DNA from: Subtercola lobariae
GTDB taxonomy: Bacteria; Actinomycetota; Actinomycetes; Actinomycetales; Microbacteriaceae
Assembly: GCF_014640255.1 (NCBI RefSeq)
Contig: NZ_BMGP01000002.1
Coordinates: forward strand, 124,001-188,000
DNA: 64,000 bases
Reading direction: 5' to 3'
Notes under the pieces: model-generated
What the model was told of the DNA's origin: nothing
What the model saw: only the letters and a program-made list of their open reading frames with translations
The model's database searches: none
Shown: positions 44,292 to 53,926 of the stretch, piece after piece
Numbering within the stretch: the first letter of the stretch is position 1
How the letters are laid out: each line of letters opens with the position of its first letter
Position numbers and translations under genes: made by a program

Positions 44292-45202
44292 CGACTTCCT
44301 GATCCCGGCTCTCGGCCGAAGGCCGCAATCAGTTCGGAGAATGAATTGGCCATGGTTTCAAGGGCTGCCGGCCTTGATTTACCCGCGAGAATGTCTGCGA
44401 GTGGTTCTCGCCAGATCGTGCGGCCAACAGCGAAGCCGGAGAAGGTCGGGACAGCGGAGGCATTCGCTAACCAGCCGTTAACAGTGTCCTGCGATTCGCC
44501 GCTCCCGAGCACGATGCACCGAACGCCATCGCGGCCACCGGACACGGCCTGGTTGCCGACCGCTTGCGTGGCCTCGACGCTCTCAAGCCCTTCAACCTTC
44601 CACACGTCAGGCTCGATTCCCGCCTCCTGCATTTCTCGGATCGATTCGACAAGCAATTCCGGGAAAAGCTGAGTGCGAAAGCCTCGTTTTCCATTCGCGA
44701 GCTCAAGTTGTTCTGGCGTGGGGATCATGAGGATCTCGAGAAGGTAGTCACGTCCTTGTTCGCGGGCGAATTGACCGATTTCGCGCAACATGTCGAATTG
44801 TTCGAGTTTACGCCCAGCCCCATCGGACGGATTATGGAATACCAGTGCCTTCACACATTGCGGATCAAGACGAGCGAACCGTTCGCGGTAGTCATTCGGG
44901 AATTGCAGTTGCAAAATTGGCGTTCGACTGGCCTCGATCGGCATAGCAACATAGAAGCCCCGCTCGCGTGCTGCACGTGCCGCATCGGCTCCGTACTCCT
45001 CGTCCACGAGAAACGCGAGGGACTGAGACGACCCAACGGATTGTGGAATGAGCTCAAGTGAGTCCAGCACAGCCATCTTGGTGGTCTCGAGCTCAGCAAC
45101 TCCATACCCCGGGTACATATCGCGAAGCACCTGACGGTGGTCGAAAGCCAGCATGTACATCGGATACGGCGAGGCCGACCCACTCTCCATCTCGAACGCC
45201 AT
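44288..45202 (-). CDS. DUF2090 aldolase (2-deoxy-5-keto-gluconate-6-phosphate aldolase-like)
   Basis: A 304-residue stand-alone DUF2090 protein with AAGGAG upstream. Family segments are MLAFDHRQVLRDMYPG, AFLVDEEYGADAA, PDVWKVEGLES, RCIVLGSGES and FSGFAVGRTIWREPL. In inositol catabolism this domain is fused to the IolC kinase and cleaves the phosphorylated keto-deoxy acid to a triose-type product and malonate semialdehyde. Here it stands alone as the first gene of the operon, paired with an FGGY kinase instead of an IolC-type one. An inositol-like or cyclitol-derived keto-sugar acid is a reasonable guess. Confidence 0.85.
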   Translation of the reverse strand: MAFEMESGSASPYPMYMLAFDHRQVLRDMYPGYGVAELETTKMAVLDSLELIPQSVGSSQSLAFLVDEEYGADAARAARERGFYVAMPIEASRTPILQLQFPNDYRERFARLDPQCVKALVFHNPSDGAGRKLEQFDMLREIGQFAREQGRDYLLEILMIPTPEQLELANGKRGFRTQLFPELLVESIREMQEAGIEPDVWKVEGLESVEATQAVGNQAVSGGRDGVRCIVLGSGESQDTVNGWLANASAVPTFSGFAVGRTIWREPLADILAGKSRPAALETMANSFSELIAAFGREPGSGSR

Positions 45203-45604
45203 CGTTTCGAACTCCTTCGGTGAACCATCTGCCGGCCGATATTTGCGGCTTCATGTGGTTTTTTGTTGTTTTACAGAAAGTACCACATAAAACCTCAGAT
45301 AGGAAAGTCGGGGTTGAACCCGCAACCCGTAGATCACCCCTCAGCTAGCAGAGTTTGATTGTCTATTTTGTTGCGCTGATTGCCGCTTCTCTGCGTTCTA
45401 TTCGATCCGCATCGATTCGCCAGGATTTCTTCGGAACGCAGCGCATTCCCCTGACGCGCATCAGCGCTCGACGAACGGCCGGTTTATCCCGGGCCGCCGT
45501 TCCGGTCGAGTCAGCGTCCCCTGAAACACGGAGCCGTCAACGCGGCCACCCTATCGAGAGTGAACAGACCATCCGACCTGGCCGCGCCCAATCTCAATCA
45601 CAAA
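45203..45604. other. Promoter region of the aldolase-kinase operon
   Basis: About 400 bases between the DeoR gene and the operon start. It contains the ATGTGGT/ACCACAT dyad listed separately. A GGGTTcaaCCC hairpin near 45310 resembles a T-arm on the minus strand but does not build a tRNA. No gene is recognised. Confidence 0.4.
45253..45288. promoter_or_regulatory. Candidate DeoR operator upstream of the aldolase operon
   Basis: ATGTGGT (45253-45259) and ACCACAT (45282-45288) are a perfect 7-bp inverted repeat. The AT-rich 22-base spacer contains T-tracts. It lies about 50 bases upstream of the aldolase start codon and downstream of the DeoR gene, where a local repressor would be expected to bind. 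A TGTGG-N6-GTTGT pattern inside it also occurs at 53361-53376 on the other strand. Confidence 0.5.
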
Positions 45605-46399
45605 CTAATGCGCATCAGCGCTGGACTCCCGAGAGCTCCGTGATTGCTCGACGTTTACGCCCGCAACCCGAAGGGCAGCAACATCACTTCTCGATGCACC
45701 AGAATCGGTTATCAACACGTCGACGCCGTCAAGCGGTGCAAACACATTCATGAAAGATCGATCGAGCTTGGTGTGATCGGCCATTACGACGACCTTCTTC
45801 GCCGAACCGACCATCGCGCGTTTCACCGCCGCCTCATGAGAATCGGGGGTCGAAAAACCGCGCGTATTTGAGATGCCGTACGTCCCCATGAATGCGACGT
45901 CAACGTCGAGCGCTTCTAGTTGCTGCAACGCCCAACTGTCCATGGTGGCTAGGGAAAGCGAGCGCAACCGCCCACCTAGCACGTGGATATCTAACAGCGG
46001 ATAGTGAGCTATCGCCTCGGCTGTCGGCAAAGCATTTGTAACGACCGTCAATTCGCGATCCTCGGGGATGACCAAAGCTAATTGCGCCGTGGTGGTGCCA
46101 GCGTCGATCAGAATCGTGCCACTTTCTGGCAAATGCATGGCCGCGAGCTTTCCTATCGCCCGCTTTGGAGCAGCCATTATGTCGGTGCGTTCACTAAGAA
46201 CGGGAACGGGACTCGCGAGCTCTATCAGTACCGCCCCGCCGTGAACTCGCTTAAGAATCCCCTGGCGCTCCAAAATAGACAGATCACGTCGGACCGTCTC
46301 CGTCGATACACCGATTGAGTCGGCTATGCCCGCAACGTCGATTCGGCCCTCCACGCGGGCTTCTTGGACTATAAGTTGTCGCCGTTCTAGCGCGAACAT
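45605..46399 (-). CDS. DeoR/GlpR-family transcriptional regulator 2
   Basis: A 264-residue regulator with AGGA upstream of its ATG. The N-terminal HTH is IDVAGIADSIGVSTETVRRDL with the RVHGGAV wing. The C-terminal domain shows LIDAGTTTAQLA, HVLGGRL, FMGTYGI and DHTKLD. It lies between the Gfo/Idh gene and the aldolase-kinase operon in the same direction. It most likely represses both the operon and the ABC transporter until a phosphorylated sugar-like intermediate appears. It is paralogous to regulator 1. Confidence 0.9.
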   Translation of the reverse strand: MFALERRQLIVQEARVEGRIDVAGIADSIGVSTETVRRDLSILERQGILKRVHGGAVLIELASPVPVLSERTDIMAAPKRAIGKLAAMHLPESGTILIDAGTTTAQLALVIPEDRELTVVTNALPTAEAIAHYPLLDIHVLGGRLRSLSLATMDSWALQQLEALDVDVAFMGTYGISNTRGFSTPDSHEAAVKRAMVGSAKKVVVMADHTKLDRSFMNVFAPLDGVDVLITDSGASRSDVAALRVAGVNVEQSRSSRESSADAH

Positions 46400-46903
46400 T
46401 CAGCGATTCCTGAGCACAGAGTGACGTCGGGTCTTGCCCGGGCCAGGTTCACTCGGCAGGTCGATGCACTTCAAGTCGATTGCCGGGGTTCCTGCGACAT
46501 GACAGTTTTGGCAGCGCCCGAGAGTCACCGCAGCCAAAAGAAAGTCCATTAGGATCTCACGTCGCATTAGCACTCCCCGAATTGCTTGGATTGTTTACCA
46601 GCGTCTGTTTAGTGGTGGCGACGCTGCGCGGCCAACACACCGAGAAGAAGTCTTCGGGAATGGCTCTCTTGCGTGTGCGTGCTTGTTGCATTATATGGGT
46701 TTATGTTGAGAATTGAACGTAAAGCCCACATCGCTTACGCTGTCGGGCCCTATTCACATATTGCGGGCCGGGCCACCTACAACCATTCGATGTTCAAATG
46801 CGATTTCAACCATCACTTCCGCACCTGTATTGTCGGCTCGAAATGAGCGTCATCACGTCCCGCAGAACGCATCAAGCAACAGGGTATGTGAACCGAGGTT
46901 GCT
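46400..46903. other. Intergenic region upstream of DeoR 2
   Basis: About 500 bases with no convincing gene; the short frames here lack ribosome sites and known motifs. A patch around 46680-46710 (TTGCATTATATGGGTTTATG) is AT-rich. The promoter of the regulator must lie here, but no clear boxes were assigned. Confidence 0.35.
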
Positions 46904-47764
46904 CTACTCGCGATCCATGGCGCTCTCGACGAGTTCTAGTGCGGAGACAACCTCCGACCCCAGCCGCAAATCGCTCGTATCGCCGTCATCGGTGAAGCGA
47001 TCTAAGAGCAACCCATACGCTTCCTGGTGAGTCGTCGAGATAGCAGGCATAACCGTCCGACCGTCGGGACCTGAAATCGTCAAGTCAATCCCGCTCACCT
47101 CTTGTGGTGCGGCCAATGAAAGCTGCACCCGCACTTCTGCGGACTCAAAATGTAACTGAGCCTTGAGCGTTTTCGCTTCCCAGCCGACCTCCGGTATCGA
47201 CGTTACGGGCCCGAATATAGGCAGGAGGATCGACATGGCGTGGGGCCCCAGGTCCCAGAGAGGTCCCCGCTCCTTTCGCCACGCCGATTCGAAATACGGA
47301 CCCGACGAATCAGACAATGCCGTTCCGAGCCAACGGCCTTCACCGGATTGCCAGGCGCCGCGAGCGGTTTTCTCAATCCAGAGTTCGATTTCTGGTCGGT
47401 ATCGGGCAGTATGAAAAACCTTCGTGGTGAGGCCTCGTTGCACACTTCTTTCTTCTAACTGTCGAACCTCTTGAGACGTGAGCGCGGCGGGCTTGTCGAG
47501 TATCAGGTGTCTACCAGCCTCAACCGCTCTCGGCGCGAGATCGGTTTGCTGATCGGGATCGGTTGCAAAAGCGATCGCATCTACAGCGGTCGCCATCTGA
47601 TCGAACGAGCCAAACGTTTGGATTCCGAATTCGGACGCAAATTCGTTTCTTCTATGCTCAGAACGGCCCCAGACGCCGACCAATTCGTGAACCTGATGGC
47701 GCGCGATTGCGGGAGCGTGGGTCGCTCGCGCCCAATGCCCTGTTCCGACTAAACCGATTCGCAT
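46904..47764 (-). CDS. Gfo/Idh/MocA-family oxidoreductase
   Basis: A 286-residue NAD(P)-dependent oxidoreductase starting MRIGLVGTGHWARATHAP, with GGAGG ahead of its ATG. The Rossmann domain has the family DKP (EKP-like) motif in LILDKPAALTS. The C-terminal domain includes GPLWDLGPHAMSIL with the catalytic His/Asp region. The family oxidises or reduces sugars, inositols and related polyols. It is short for the family (commonly 330-390). It follows the transporter genes and precedes DeoR 2, so it belongs to the same uptake and catabolic unit. Confidence 0.88.
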   Translation of the reverse strand: MRIGLVGTGHWARATHAPAIARHQVHELVGVWGRSEHRRNEFASEFGIQTFGSFDQMATAVDAIAFATDPDQQTDLAPRAVEAGRHLILDKPAALTSQEVRQLEERSVQRGLTTKVFHTARYRPEIELWIEKTARGAWQSGEGRWLGTALSDSSGPYFESAWRKERGPLWDLGPHAMSILLPIFGPVTSIPEVGWEAKTLKAQLHFESAEVRVQLSLAAPQEVSGIDLTISGPDGRTVMPAISTTHQEAYGLLLDRFTDDGDTSDLRLGSEVVSALELVESAMDRE

Positions 47765-47947
47765 ATTTATTGCCTCCAATTTGATGCGCAACTCGCGGAT
47801 GGAACACGGCTGACACTTCGGCAACACGGTGCCTCGTGCCGCAAAGACTGGACGTCTTATTAGATGAACGTCTTGAAAGAGTGAGTTGTACAACGATGCG
47901 GCGAAAGCTGGGTGGGCTGCAGTGATGAACAGCCCACCCAAATTCGA

Positions 47948-49525
47948 CTATTGGACCGGGACCACCGTCCAGGCGATATCCACGATGGGATTCGTGGGGC
48001 CGATGTCCACACCTGTGATCTTCGCCGGGTCTGAGATCGCAACAGCCTTGCGTGTGTAGATGTTGGAGAAGTAGCCAAGCTGCATGCCGGCAAGCCATGC
48101 TTGGTTATAAAGATCCGATGCCTCTGAACCGCTCGCAGCTTGCGCCTTTGTCACTAGAGCCGTGATGGAGTCGTCAGTAATCCCAAACGGATTCATTGTC
48201 GTCTTGCCGCCTGTGTAGAAGGCTCCCGAGTCTGTGAACGGAGTCAGTCCGCCCCAAGTAAAGATCGAGACGGGATACTTGCCAGCAAGAATGTCCGCAT
48301 ACATCTGGTTTTGGTCCGTGTAGGTCGTCAGATTGGCCTTGATTCCAACCTGGGCCCATTGCTGTACGACCGCCTGCGCCATCAGGTTTGTGTTCTGAAT
48401 GGAACCAGTTGACACATCGAAGCTAATTCCGTCCGGGTATCCTGCTTCCGCAAGCAGCGACTTTGCCTTTTCGGGGTCATAGCTGTACGCAGCGTCGAGA
48501 TTGTCTTCGTAACCGGGGAAGCCTTTTACTACCATGGACGCTCCCGGGACGCCGTATCCGTTGTAAACCGCTGTCGCGATGGCATTTCGGTCGACAGCGT
48601 ACGACAGTGCCTGACGAACGCGAGGATCTTTCAACGCGGGAACTATTGTGCCGTCGCGATCCTGAACGTTGATTCCGGTAAGGCCGTACGCACCGGTGCT
48701 TACCGTGAGGCCGGATGCCTGGGCAGCGGTTCCGGTAGTCGCGTCGCCATTCATCAATTCGGCTTCACCGTTTTGCACTGCCTGCAGTGCCGTAGCCGTC
48801 GTACCCGCTACCTTCAGGACAATCTTCTTCCAGTGGATTTTCGAAGGGTCCCAATAATTGGTGCTGGGTACGTAAGTGTAATGGTCCCCAACGACAGTGT
48901 CCTGGGCGTCCAGTACATAGGGACCAGCGCCGAACGTCGAGCTCTTCATCGACTCCGGGTTGGCGATCCCTGTCGGATTCATAATTGAAGCAAGACGAAA
49001 CCGCTGCGAAAGAATGCTCGGCAACGAGTCATTCGGCGTGCTGGTCTTGATGACTACGGTGTCGGGACCCGAAGCGGTCACGTCGGTGACTGTGCCAAGG
49101 AAGTTCTTATTGACGCCATTAGCCCGTGAATAGTTCAAGGACTGCGCAACCGCATCGGCGGTCAGCGGAGTGCCGTCTGCAAACTTGACGCCATCGCGGA
49201 TGGTTAGTTGGAACGTTGTGTTGTTGTCCGAGTAGGCCCATGAGGTCGCGAGGTCTGGTTGGATTTGCCCGTCGGCCGTCATTCGAGTTAGCGAGTCGTA
49301 TGCGGGGATGATGTACAGGGCGTTGACAGGATCGACGCCTTCTCCAGTTGGATCGAGGCTCTTTGCCGAATATGGCGTAGCCACGGTCAAGGTATCGCCT
49401 TGCTGAGCGGAACCTGAATCTGTGGAGTCGGGGGTACCCGCGGAGCAGCCTGCTAACGCGAGTACTCCACTGGTGACGATGGCGAGCAATACCGCCGTGC
49501 GCCGTTGCACTTTCTTAATTGCCAT
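47948..49525 (-). CDS. Peptide/solute ABC transporter substrate-binding lipoprotein
   Basis: A 525-residue SBP_bac_5 (DppA/OppA-type) protein. The N-terminus is KKVQRR followed by a hydrophobic stretch and the lipobox LALAGC (Cys27), so it is a secreted lipoprotein. Further landmarks are DPVNALYIIPAYDSLTR, TTFQLTIRDGVKFADGTPL and RQALSYAVDRNAIA. It delivers a peptide or sugar-like solute to the permease and ATPase subunits encoded upstream. The ligand is unknown, but linkage to the aldolase-kinase operon suggests a carbohydrate-like compound. Confidence 0.92.
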   Translation of the reverse strand: MAIKKVQRRTAVLLAIVTSGVLALAGCSAGTPDSTDSGSAQQGDTLTVATPYSAKSLDPTGEGVDPVNALYIIPAYDSLTRMTADGQIQPDLATSWAYSDNNTTFQLTIRDGVKFADGTPLTADAVAQSLNYSRANGVNKNFLGTVTDVTASGPDTVVIKTSTPNDSLPSILSQRFRLASIMNPTGIANPESMKSSTFGAGPYVLDAQDTVVGDHYTYVPSTNYWDPSKIHWKKIVLKVAGTTATALQAVQNGEAELMNGDATTGTAAQASGLTVSTGAYGLTGINVQDRDGTIVPALKDPRVRQALSYAVDRNAIATAVYNGYGVPGASMVVKGFPGYEDNLDAAYSYDPEKAKSLLAEAGYPDGISFDVSTGSIQNTNLMAQAVVQQWAQVGIKANLTTYTDQNQMYADILAGKYPVSIFTWGGLTPFTDSGAFYTGGKTTMNPFGITDDSITALVTKAQAASGSEASDLYNQAWLAGMQLGYFSNIYTRKAVAISDPAKITGVDIGPTNPIVDIAWTVVPVQ

Positions 49526-49620
49526 GGAATTATCCTTAATAGGTTTGGGTGGTACGGAACCGCGTGTGTTGGACGCGGAATTGCTATTGCACCTCCTTTT
49601 TTTGTCGAGCCTCTGGCTGC

Positions 49621-50454
49621 TTAGCTCTTCGACTCGGATGCCAGGGCAGCCCAAGCAGCGCGCCGCTCTCGTTGAATTGCCGGGTCTGGATCTGGTTCGG
49701 CAGCGAGGAGTCTTTGTGTGTACGGATGCTGAGGGTCCGCGTACACCTGTTGTGTTTGTCCTTGCTCTACGACGTAGCCACGGCTCATCACCAGCACTCG
49801 TTCCGACATCAGCCTGACCACGGACAGATCGTGGGCGACGAACAGGTAGGCCACGCCAGTCTCACGCTGCTCTTGTCGGAGCAAGTTGATAATTTGGGCC
49901 TGAACCGAAAGGTCAAGTGCCGAGACAGGCTCATCACAAATGATGAGACGCGGACCGCTCATCAGCGCACGAGCGATCGCGATGCGTTGACGTTGCCCTC
50001 CGGAGAACGCACCAGGAAGCTTGTCCATTGCCGCGGCGCCGAGGCCAACCCTCTCGAGAAGCTCCGCTGCACGGTCACGCGCTTGCGCACGCGTTTGCCG
50101 ACGACTCGCAACAAGCGGTTCGGTAAGGATGTCTCGAATCCGCTTCGCCTCGTTCAGTGAACTTCGCGGATCCTGGAATACGACTTGCAGTTCTGAGGAG
50201 ATGCCTTGGCGCTCCCGGCGGGATGCGTGCGTGATGTCGTTCCCGTCGAACATGATACGACCGGCGCTCGCCTGGGCGAGTCCGAGAATGGCACGCCCGA
50301 CTGAAGACTTACCGGATCCGGATTCTCCTACGAGGCCAACTGACTCTCCGGGACCGATCTCGAACGAAACGTTATGCACAGGTGTACTCGCTCGACGCCC
50401 GTGCCCGTAGGTGACGTCAAGGTTGTCAACGCTCAGCAGGGGGGTCTCGCTCAT
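49621..50454 (-). CDS. ABC transporter ATPase (DppF/OppF-like)
   Basis: A 277-residue ATPase with Walker A GESGSGKSSVG, signature AFSGGQRQRIAIARAL, Walker B LIICDEPVSALD and the switch histidine in VAHDLSVV. The C-terminal oligopeptide-transporter extension (GQTQQVYADPQHPYTQRLL) is present. Its start overlaps the stop of the permease-ATPase fusion by 4 bp. It drives import together with that fusion protein. Confidence 0.93.
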   Translation of the reverse strand: MSETPLLSVDNLDVTYGHGRRASTPVHNVSFEIGPGESVGLVGESGSGKSSVGRAILGLAQASAGRIMFDGNDITHASRRERQGISSELQVVFQDPRSSLNEAKRIRDILTEPLVASRRQTRAQARDRAAELLERVGLGAAAMDKLPGAFSGGQRQRIAIARALMSGPRLIICDEPVSALDLSVQAQIINLLRQEQRETGVAYLFVAHDLSVVRLMSERVLVMSRGYVVEQGQTQQVYADPQHPYTQRLLAAEPDPDPAIQRERRAAWAALASESKS

Positions 50455-52271
50455 GATCTTTTCCTCTCCCACACCGGGATATTCGACGTTCGCGGAGTGT
50501 TGAAACTACCCGTAATCACGGGCAGATCCTTGCCGGGTTCAGCGTGATGCGGGTTGGATGCGAGAAGGGCGCGTGTATATTCATGTCCCGGATTACGGTA
50601 GATTTCTTCGGCAGTGTTGGTCTCCACGACTTCGCCGCGGTACATCACAACCACCCTGTCGCAAAGGTCGGCAACGACTCCGAAGTCGTGGGTGATAATC
50701 ACGATGGACAAACCGGTCGATTCTCGGAGTCGCCGAAGTAGGGCAAGGATTCCGGCTTGTACGGTGACATCCAGCGCCGTGGTTGGCTCGTCAGCAACCA
50801 GTAGGTCAGGTCGGCCGGCAAGCGCGAAGGCGATCGAGACTCGCTGCGCCATCCCTCCTGACAACTCGTGGAGATACGAACGAGCTACTCGATCGGGATC
50901 GCTCAACTCAACTTCGCGAAGCAGCTCTGTCACACGTTCATCTGCGGACGGCCCAGTCAGCCCCTCGTTTACTCGAAGCGTTTCTCGAAGAAGATAGCCA
51001 ATTCGATACGTGGGATCGAGTGCAACCATTGGCTCCTGCGCTACATAGGCGATGCGCTGACCGCGATAACGGGCTAGCTGCGAATCAGTAAGCGTTGTGA
51101 GGTCTGTTCCTTCGAACCAAACGTGACCGGCCGAAATTTCAGCGTTGTCGCCAGGAACGCCAAGAATTCCAAATGCCACAGTCGTCTTGCCTGAGCCTGA
51201 TTCACCGACAATCCCCACCGTCTCACCTTTCGCCACATCGAACGACACGTTGTGCACGACCGTCTTTGTTGCCCCGTCGCGAAGGCGATAGGCAACTGTG
51301 AGACCTTCGACCGAAAGAAGTGGTGCTGATGCGAGAGTGCGGATCCGGGGCTCGTCGTACGCGGTACGCCGAACAGCTTTGGTCAACGTCGACTGCGTCC
51401 AGCTGCCTGATACACGATCGCGAAGGCTGTCGCCGACGACGCCGAGTGCAAGAGCGGTCAGGAAGATGATTGCGCCCGTCGGGTAAAGCAACCACGGGTT
51501 CAAGACAATCTGGTTGGCCGCCTCGGCTACCATGTTGCCCCAGCTTGGGGCTGGCTGCTGCTCTCCAAAACCGAGGAAGCTCAGCGCACTCTCCAAAACG
51601 ATGGCGGTTGCTCCGAACACAGTGCCTTGCACAATGATCAGCCCCAGGCTGCGCGGGAGGATGTGCCGGAAGATGATGTAGGCAGGCGAGAGACCGGACA
51701 CTTTTGCAGCGTCAACGAAGAGCTCATTGCGCAGTGACAACGCCGAACCTCTCACCAGCAAGACCATTACGGGCGAAGCGATGAAGCCGAAGACAAACAT
51801 CGCCAAATAAACATTCCCTCTATATACCGAGAGAACGACGAAAAGCAGGATAATGTGGGGCAACGCGATGAGGATGCTCGTTAGTACGCCGACAACTCGG
51901 TCGGTCCATCCGCCGAGATACCCCGCGATCAGGCCTAGGGCGCTCCCCCAAATGACGTACACGAGGATTGCAATCGCAGCGGCAATCAGGGAGGGTCGCG
52001 CGCCATACATAAGCCGCGACATCACGTCCCTGCCCAGGGTGTCGGTGCCAAGCCAGTGTGCCGGACTTGGACCCTGAAGAACGGCCATGAGGTCTTGTTG
52101 GTTGGGCCCATACGGAGCGATCAGGTTTGCGAGCACGGCGGCTAGCACCACTACAACGAGCCAACCAATTCCGACGAATGTGAGCACTCGACGCCCGACA
52201 CCGCGCCGCGCGGGGCCGGCTCGTCGAACTGGTGTTTCGATGGAGGCCGTTGGAACTAGAACTTCGGTCAT
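50451..52271 (-). CDS. ABC transporter fusion: DppC-like permease plus DppD-like ATPase
   Basis: A 606-residue fusion. Residues 1-290 are a DppC-type permease with an N-terminal helix, then [20 protein letters not shown] and the coupling-loop segment [14 protein letters not shown]. From about residue 310 a full ATPase follows, with Walker [13 protein letters not shown], signature [16 protein letters not shown] and Walker [13 protein letters not shown]. Such fusions are known in actinobacterial peptide-type importers. Four-base overlaps with both neighbours show a tight operon. Confidence 0.93.
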   Translation of the reverse strand: MTEVLVPTASIETPVRRAGPARRGVGRRVLTFVGIGWLVVVVLAAVLANLIAPYGPNQQDLMAVLQGPSPAHWLGTDTLGRDVMSRLMYGARPSLIAAAIAILVYVIWGSALGLIAGYLGGWTDRVVGVLTSILIALPHIILLFVVLSVYRGNVYLAMFVFGFIASPVMVLLVRGSALSLRNELFVDAAKVSGLSPAYIIFRHILPRSLGLIIVQGTVFGATAIVLESALSFLGFGEQQPAPSWGNMVAEAANQIVLNPWLLYPTGAIIFLTALALGVVGDSLRDRVSGSWTQSTLTKAVRRTAYDEPRIRTLASAPLLSVEGLTVAYRLRDGATKTVVHNVSFDVAKGETVGIVGESGSGKTTVAFGILGVPGDNAEISAGHVWFEGTDLTTLTDSQLARYRGQRIAYVAQEPMVALDPTYRIGYLLRETLRVNEGLTGPSADERVTELLREVELSDPDRVARSYLHELSGGMAQRVSIAFALAGRPDLLVADEPTTALDVTVQAGILALLRRLRESTGLSIVIITHDFGVVADLCDRVVVMYRGEVVETNTAEEIYRNPGHEYTRALLASNPHHAEPGKDLPVITGSFNTPRTSNIPVWERKRS

Positions 52272-53212
52272 CGCGCCGCACGCACCTTTGGGTCGAGTAT
52301 TCCGTACAAAACGTCACTCACGATCAGAATTACGAGGATGACCACCGTGTAGCAAAGGACTGCGCCTTGAATGACAACCAAGTCGTGTTGAGCAGTCGAG
52401 GTGGCTACGAGTTGACCGAGACCCGGAATTGCGAAGACAACCTCGAGCGCCACCGTTCCACCAAAGAGGTTTACGAAGCACGCAGTAATCGCGGAGACAA
52501 TGGGCACGGCTGCGAAATGAAGGCCGTGTTGGAAGATAAGCCGCCGACGAGGAATCCCGTTTGACTGCATGAAACGCATGAACTCTCGGCTCAGGGCATG
52601 CGACATTGAGTCATGCGTCTGTTTCGCAACGATCGCGACCCCTGCAAGTGACAGCGCCGCAACAGGAAGTACCAGGTGGGAGATCCAGCCCCCAAAGTTC
52701 TTCGAGGGATCCACGTATCCGATCGCAGGAAAGAAGTGGAGGCGTCCAGCAAAGATGACAATAAGGATCAAAGCGAACCAAAAGTTCGGCAAGGCGATCC
52801 CCATCATAGAAACCGTGTCGCTAACTCGGGCGCTCGCGCCCTTCCTCACGGAGGCCCACATCCCAAGAGAAACGCCAACGATGCTGGCAACAACAGTCGC
52901 GATCGCGGCGATAGCAAAGGTCGGGAGGAACCGCTGCTGGATGGTCTCGGCAACCGACTGTCCTGTGTAGATTGACGTCCCGAGGTCTCCGTGCAGGACC
53001 CCCACGACCCAGTGCGCATATTGCACATAAAAGGGCTGATCAAGACCTAGCTCCTTGTTGAGTGCGGCTACGGTCTCTGGCGTTGCGTCCTGGCCAAGCA
53101 GCACCGTGCCAACGTCTCCTGGTATCAATGACACCAAGAAAAACGTGAGCACAGTCATGATCAGCAGCACAGGGATCGAGATCGCGATCCGATTCAGAAT
53201 CAGTCGCGCCAC
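52268..53212 (-). CDS. ABC transporter permease (DppB-like)
   Basis: A 314-residue inner-membrane permease starting with GTG after GAGG. It has the N-terminal helix ISIPVLLIMTVLTFFLVSLIPGD, the DppB landmark LGLDQPFYVQYAHWVVGVLHGDLG, several later helices, and the coupling segment TAQHDLVVIQG. It pairs with the permease half of the downstream fusion. It is the first gene of the importer operon, so the promoter lies in the 53.2-53.9 kb gap. Confidence 0.92.
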   Translation of the reverse strand: MARLILNRIAISIPVLLIMTVLTFFLVSLIPGDVGTVLLGQDATPETVAALNKELGLDQPFYVQYAHWVVGVLHGDLGTSIYTGQSVAETIQQRFLPTFAIAAIATVVASIVGVSLGMWASVRKGASARVSDTVSMMGIALPNFWFALILIVIFAGRLHFFPAIGYVDPSKNFGGWISHLVLPVAALSLAGVAIVAKQTHDSMSHALSREFMRFMQSNGIPRRRLIFQHGLHFAAVPIVSAITACFVNLFGGTVALEVVFAIPGLGQLVATSTAQHDLVVIQGAVLCYTVVILVILIVSDVLYGILDPKVRAAR

Positions 53213-53381
53213 GTCGACCTCAACGATGGTTCATATTTCAAGGTTGTTCCTCACTTCTTTGTGATCGGTCTGAGCCAGCATTTCGCAGCGCAGTGCTTTT
53301 CGTCCACGAGACTGAATCAATTCCGTCCGTCAGAAGAATATCCTCTCAAATCCCCACAATACAACATATTTCCACATTTTC

Positions 53382-53406
53382 CCTCATTCGATTTTGACGA
53401 ATGAGG
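53382..53406. repeat. 9-bp hairpin upstream of the ABC importer
   Basis: CCTCATTCG (53382-53390) and CGAATGAGG (53398-53406) pair perfectly across a 7-base loop, 170 bases upstream of the permease start. It could be a terminator for an unseen transcript or an operator. No T-run follows on either strand. Confidence 0.4.
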
Positions 53407-53756
53407 CTAACACCGGTCCGTGAGTATGATCCGCAAGACAGTCATCGCTATGTTCGCCTGCTCAACCCTGCGATGTCGGCGGCTGATTGAAGGCGAGCTA
53501 CGGATCAACTAGAGCCACACATCGCGTCAGAGAAGAACTAGGACGTCCAGATAACGATTCCGAGGACCTTGAAGGCCTGGCCAGACACGTCACATCAAGG
53601 TTGGTCGGGCGGCGACTCGGATCGTACACTCGCGCATCATGCTCGCCACGAACATAGCCAAGATCGAGGTGGCACCACTTCGCTGTCCGGAGAGATAGCG
53701 GCGATGAATGGCAAGTTCAATCCCAACGGAGTGAATCCATTCGTTGCGGCTCCAAA

Positions 53757-53771
53757 TTGTAATAATTACAA
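53757..53771. promoter_or_regulatory. 15-bp palindrome upstream of the ribbon-helix-helix gene
   Basis: TTGTAAT and ATTACAA flank a single central A. The site is AT-rich and lies 156 bases before the ribbon-helix-helix start, a natural place for autoregulation by that small DNA-binding protein (inference). Confidence 0.4.
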
Positions 53772-53926
53772 CAATCCGACCGGCGGATTGACCCGGCGAA
53801 CCAGACGTCCTTTAATAAGTGAGCCGAGCAGATGATCCCCGTGCTGCTCGAACTCCTCGTTGAACTGCGACTTCAAGGAGAACCATCCAGGTTCGCCGGT
53901 CGCAACACAATGAGGAGGTCACTCTC

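Larger units (their letters stand above)
53213..53926. other. Intergenic region between the ABC operon and a mobile-type gene pair
   Basis: About 715 bases. It holds the importer promoter (minus), the hairpin at 53382-53406, the palindrome at 53757-53771 and the strong ribosome site GAGGAGG ahead of the ribbon-helix-helix gene. The short open frames here do not look like genes. Confidence 0.4.

Noticed and set aside
45300-45350. A GGGTTCAACCCC stretch on the minus strand that resembles a tRNA T-arm
   Set aside because: The T-stem has mismatches and no acceptor, D-arm or anticodon arm can be folded around it; it is a simple hairpin.
53569-53835. An 88-residue plus-strand frame before the ribbon-helix-helix gene
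   Set aside because: Poor coding composition and it runs through the palindrome at 53757-53771; judged non-coding.
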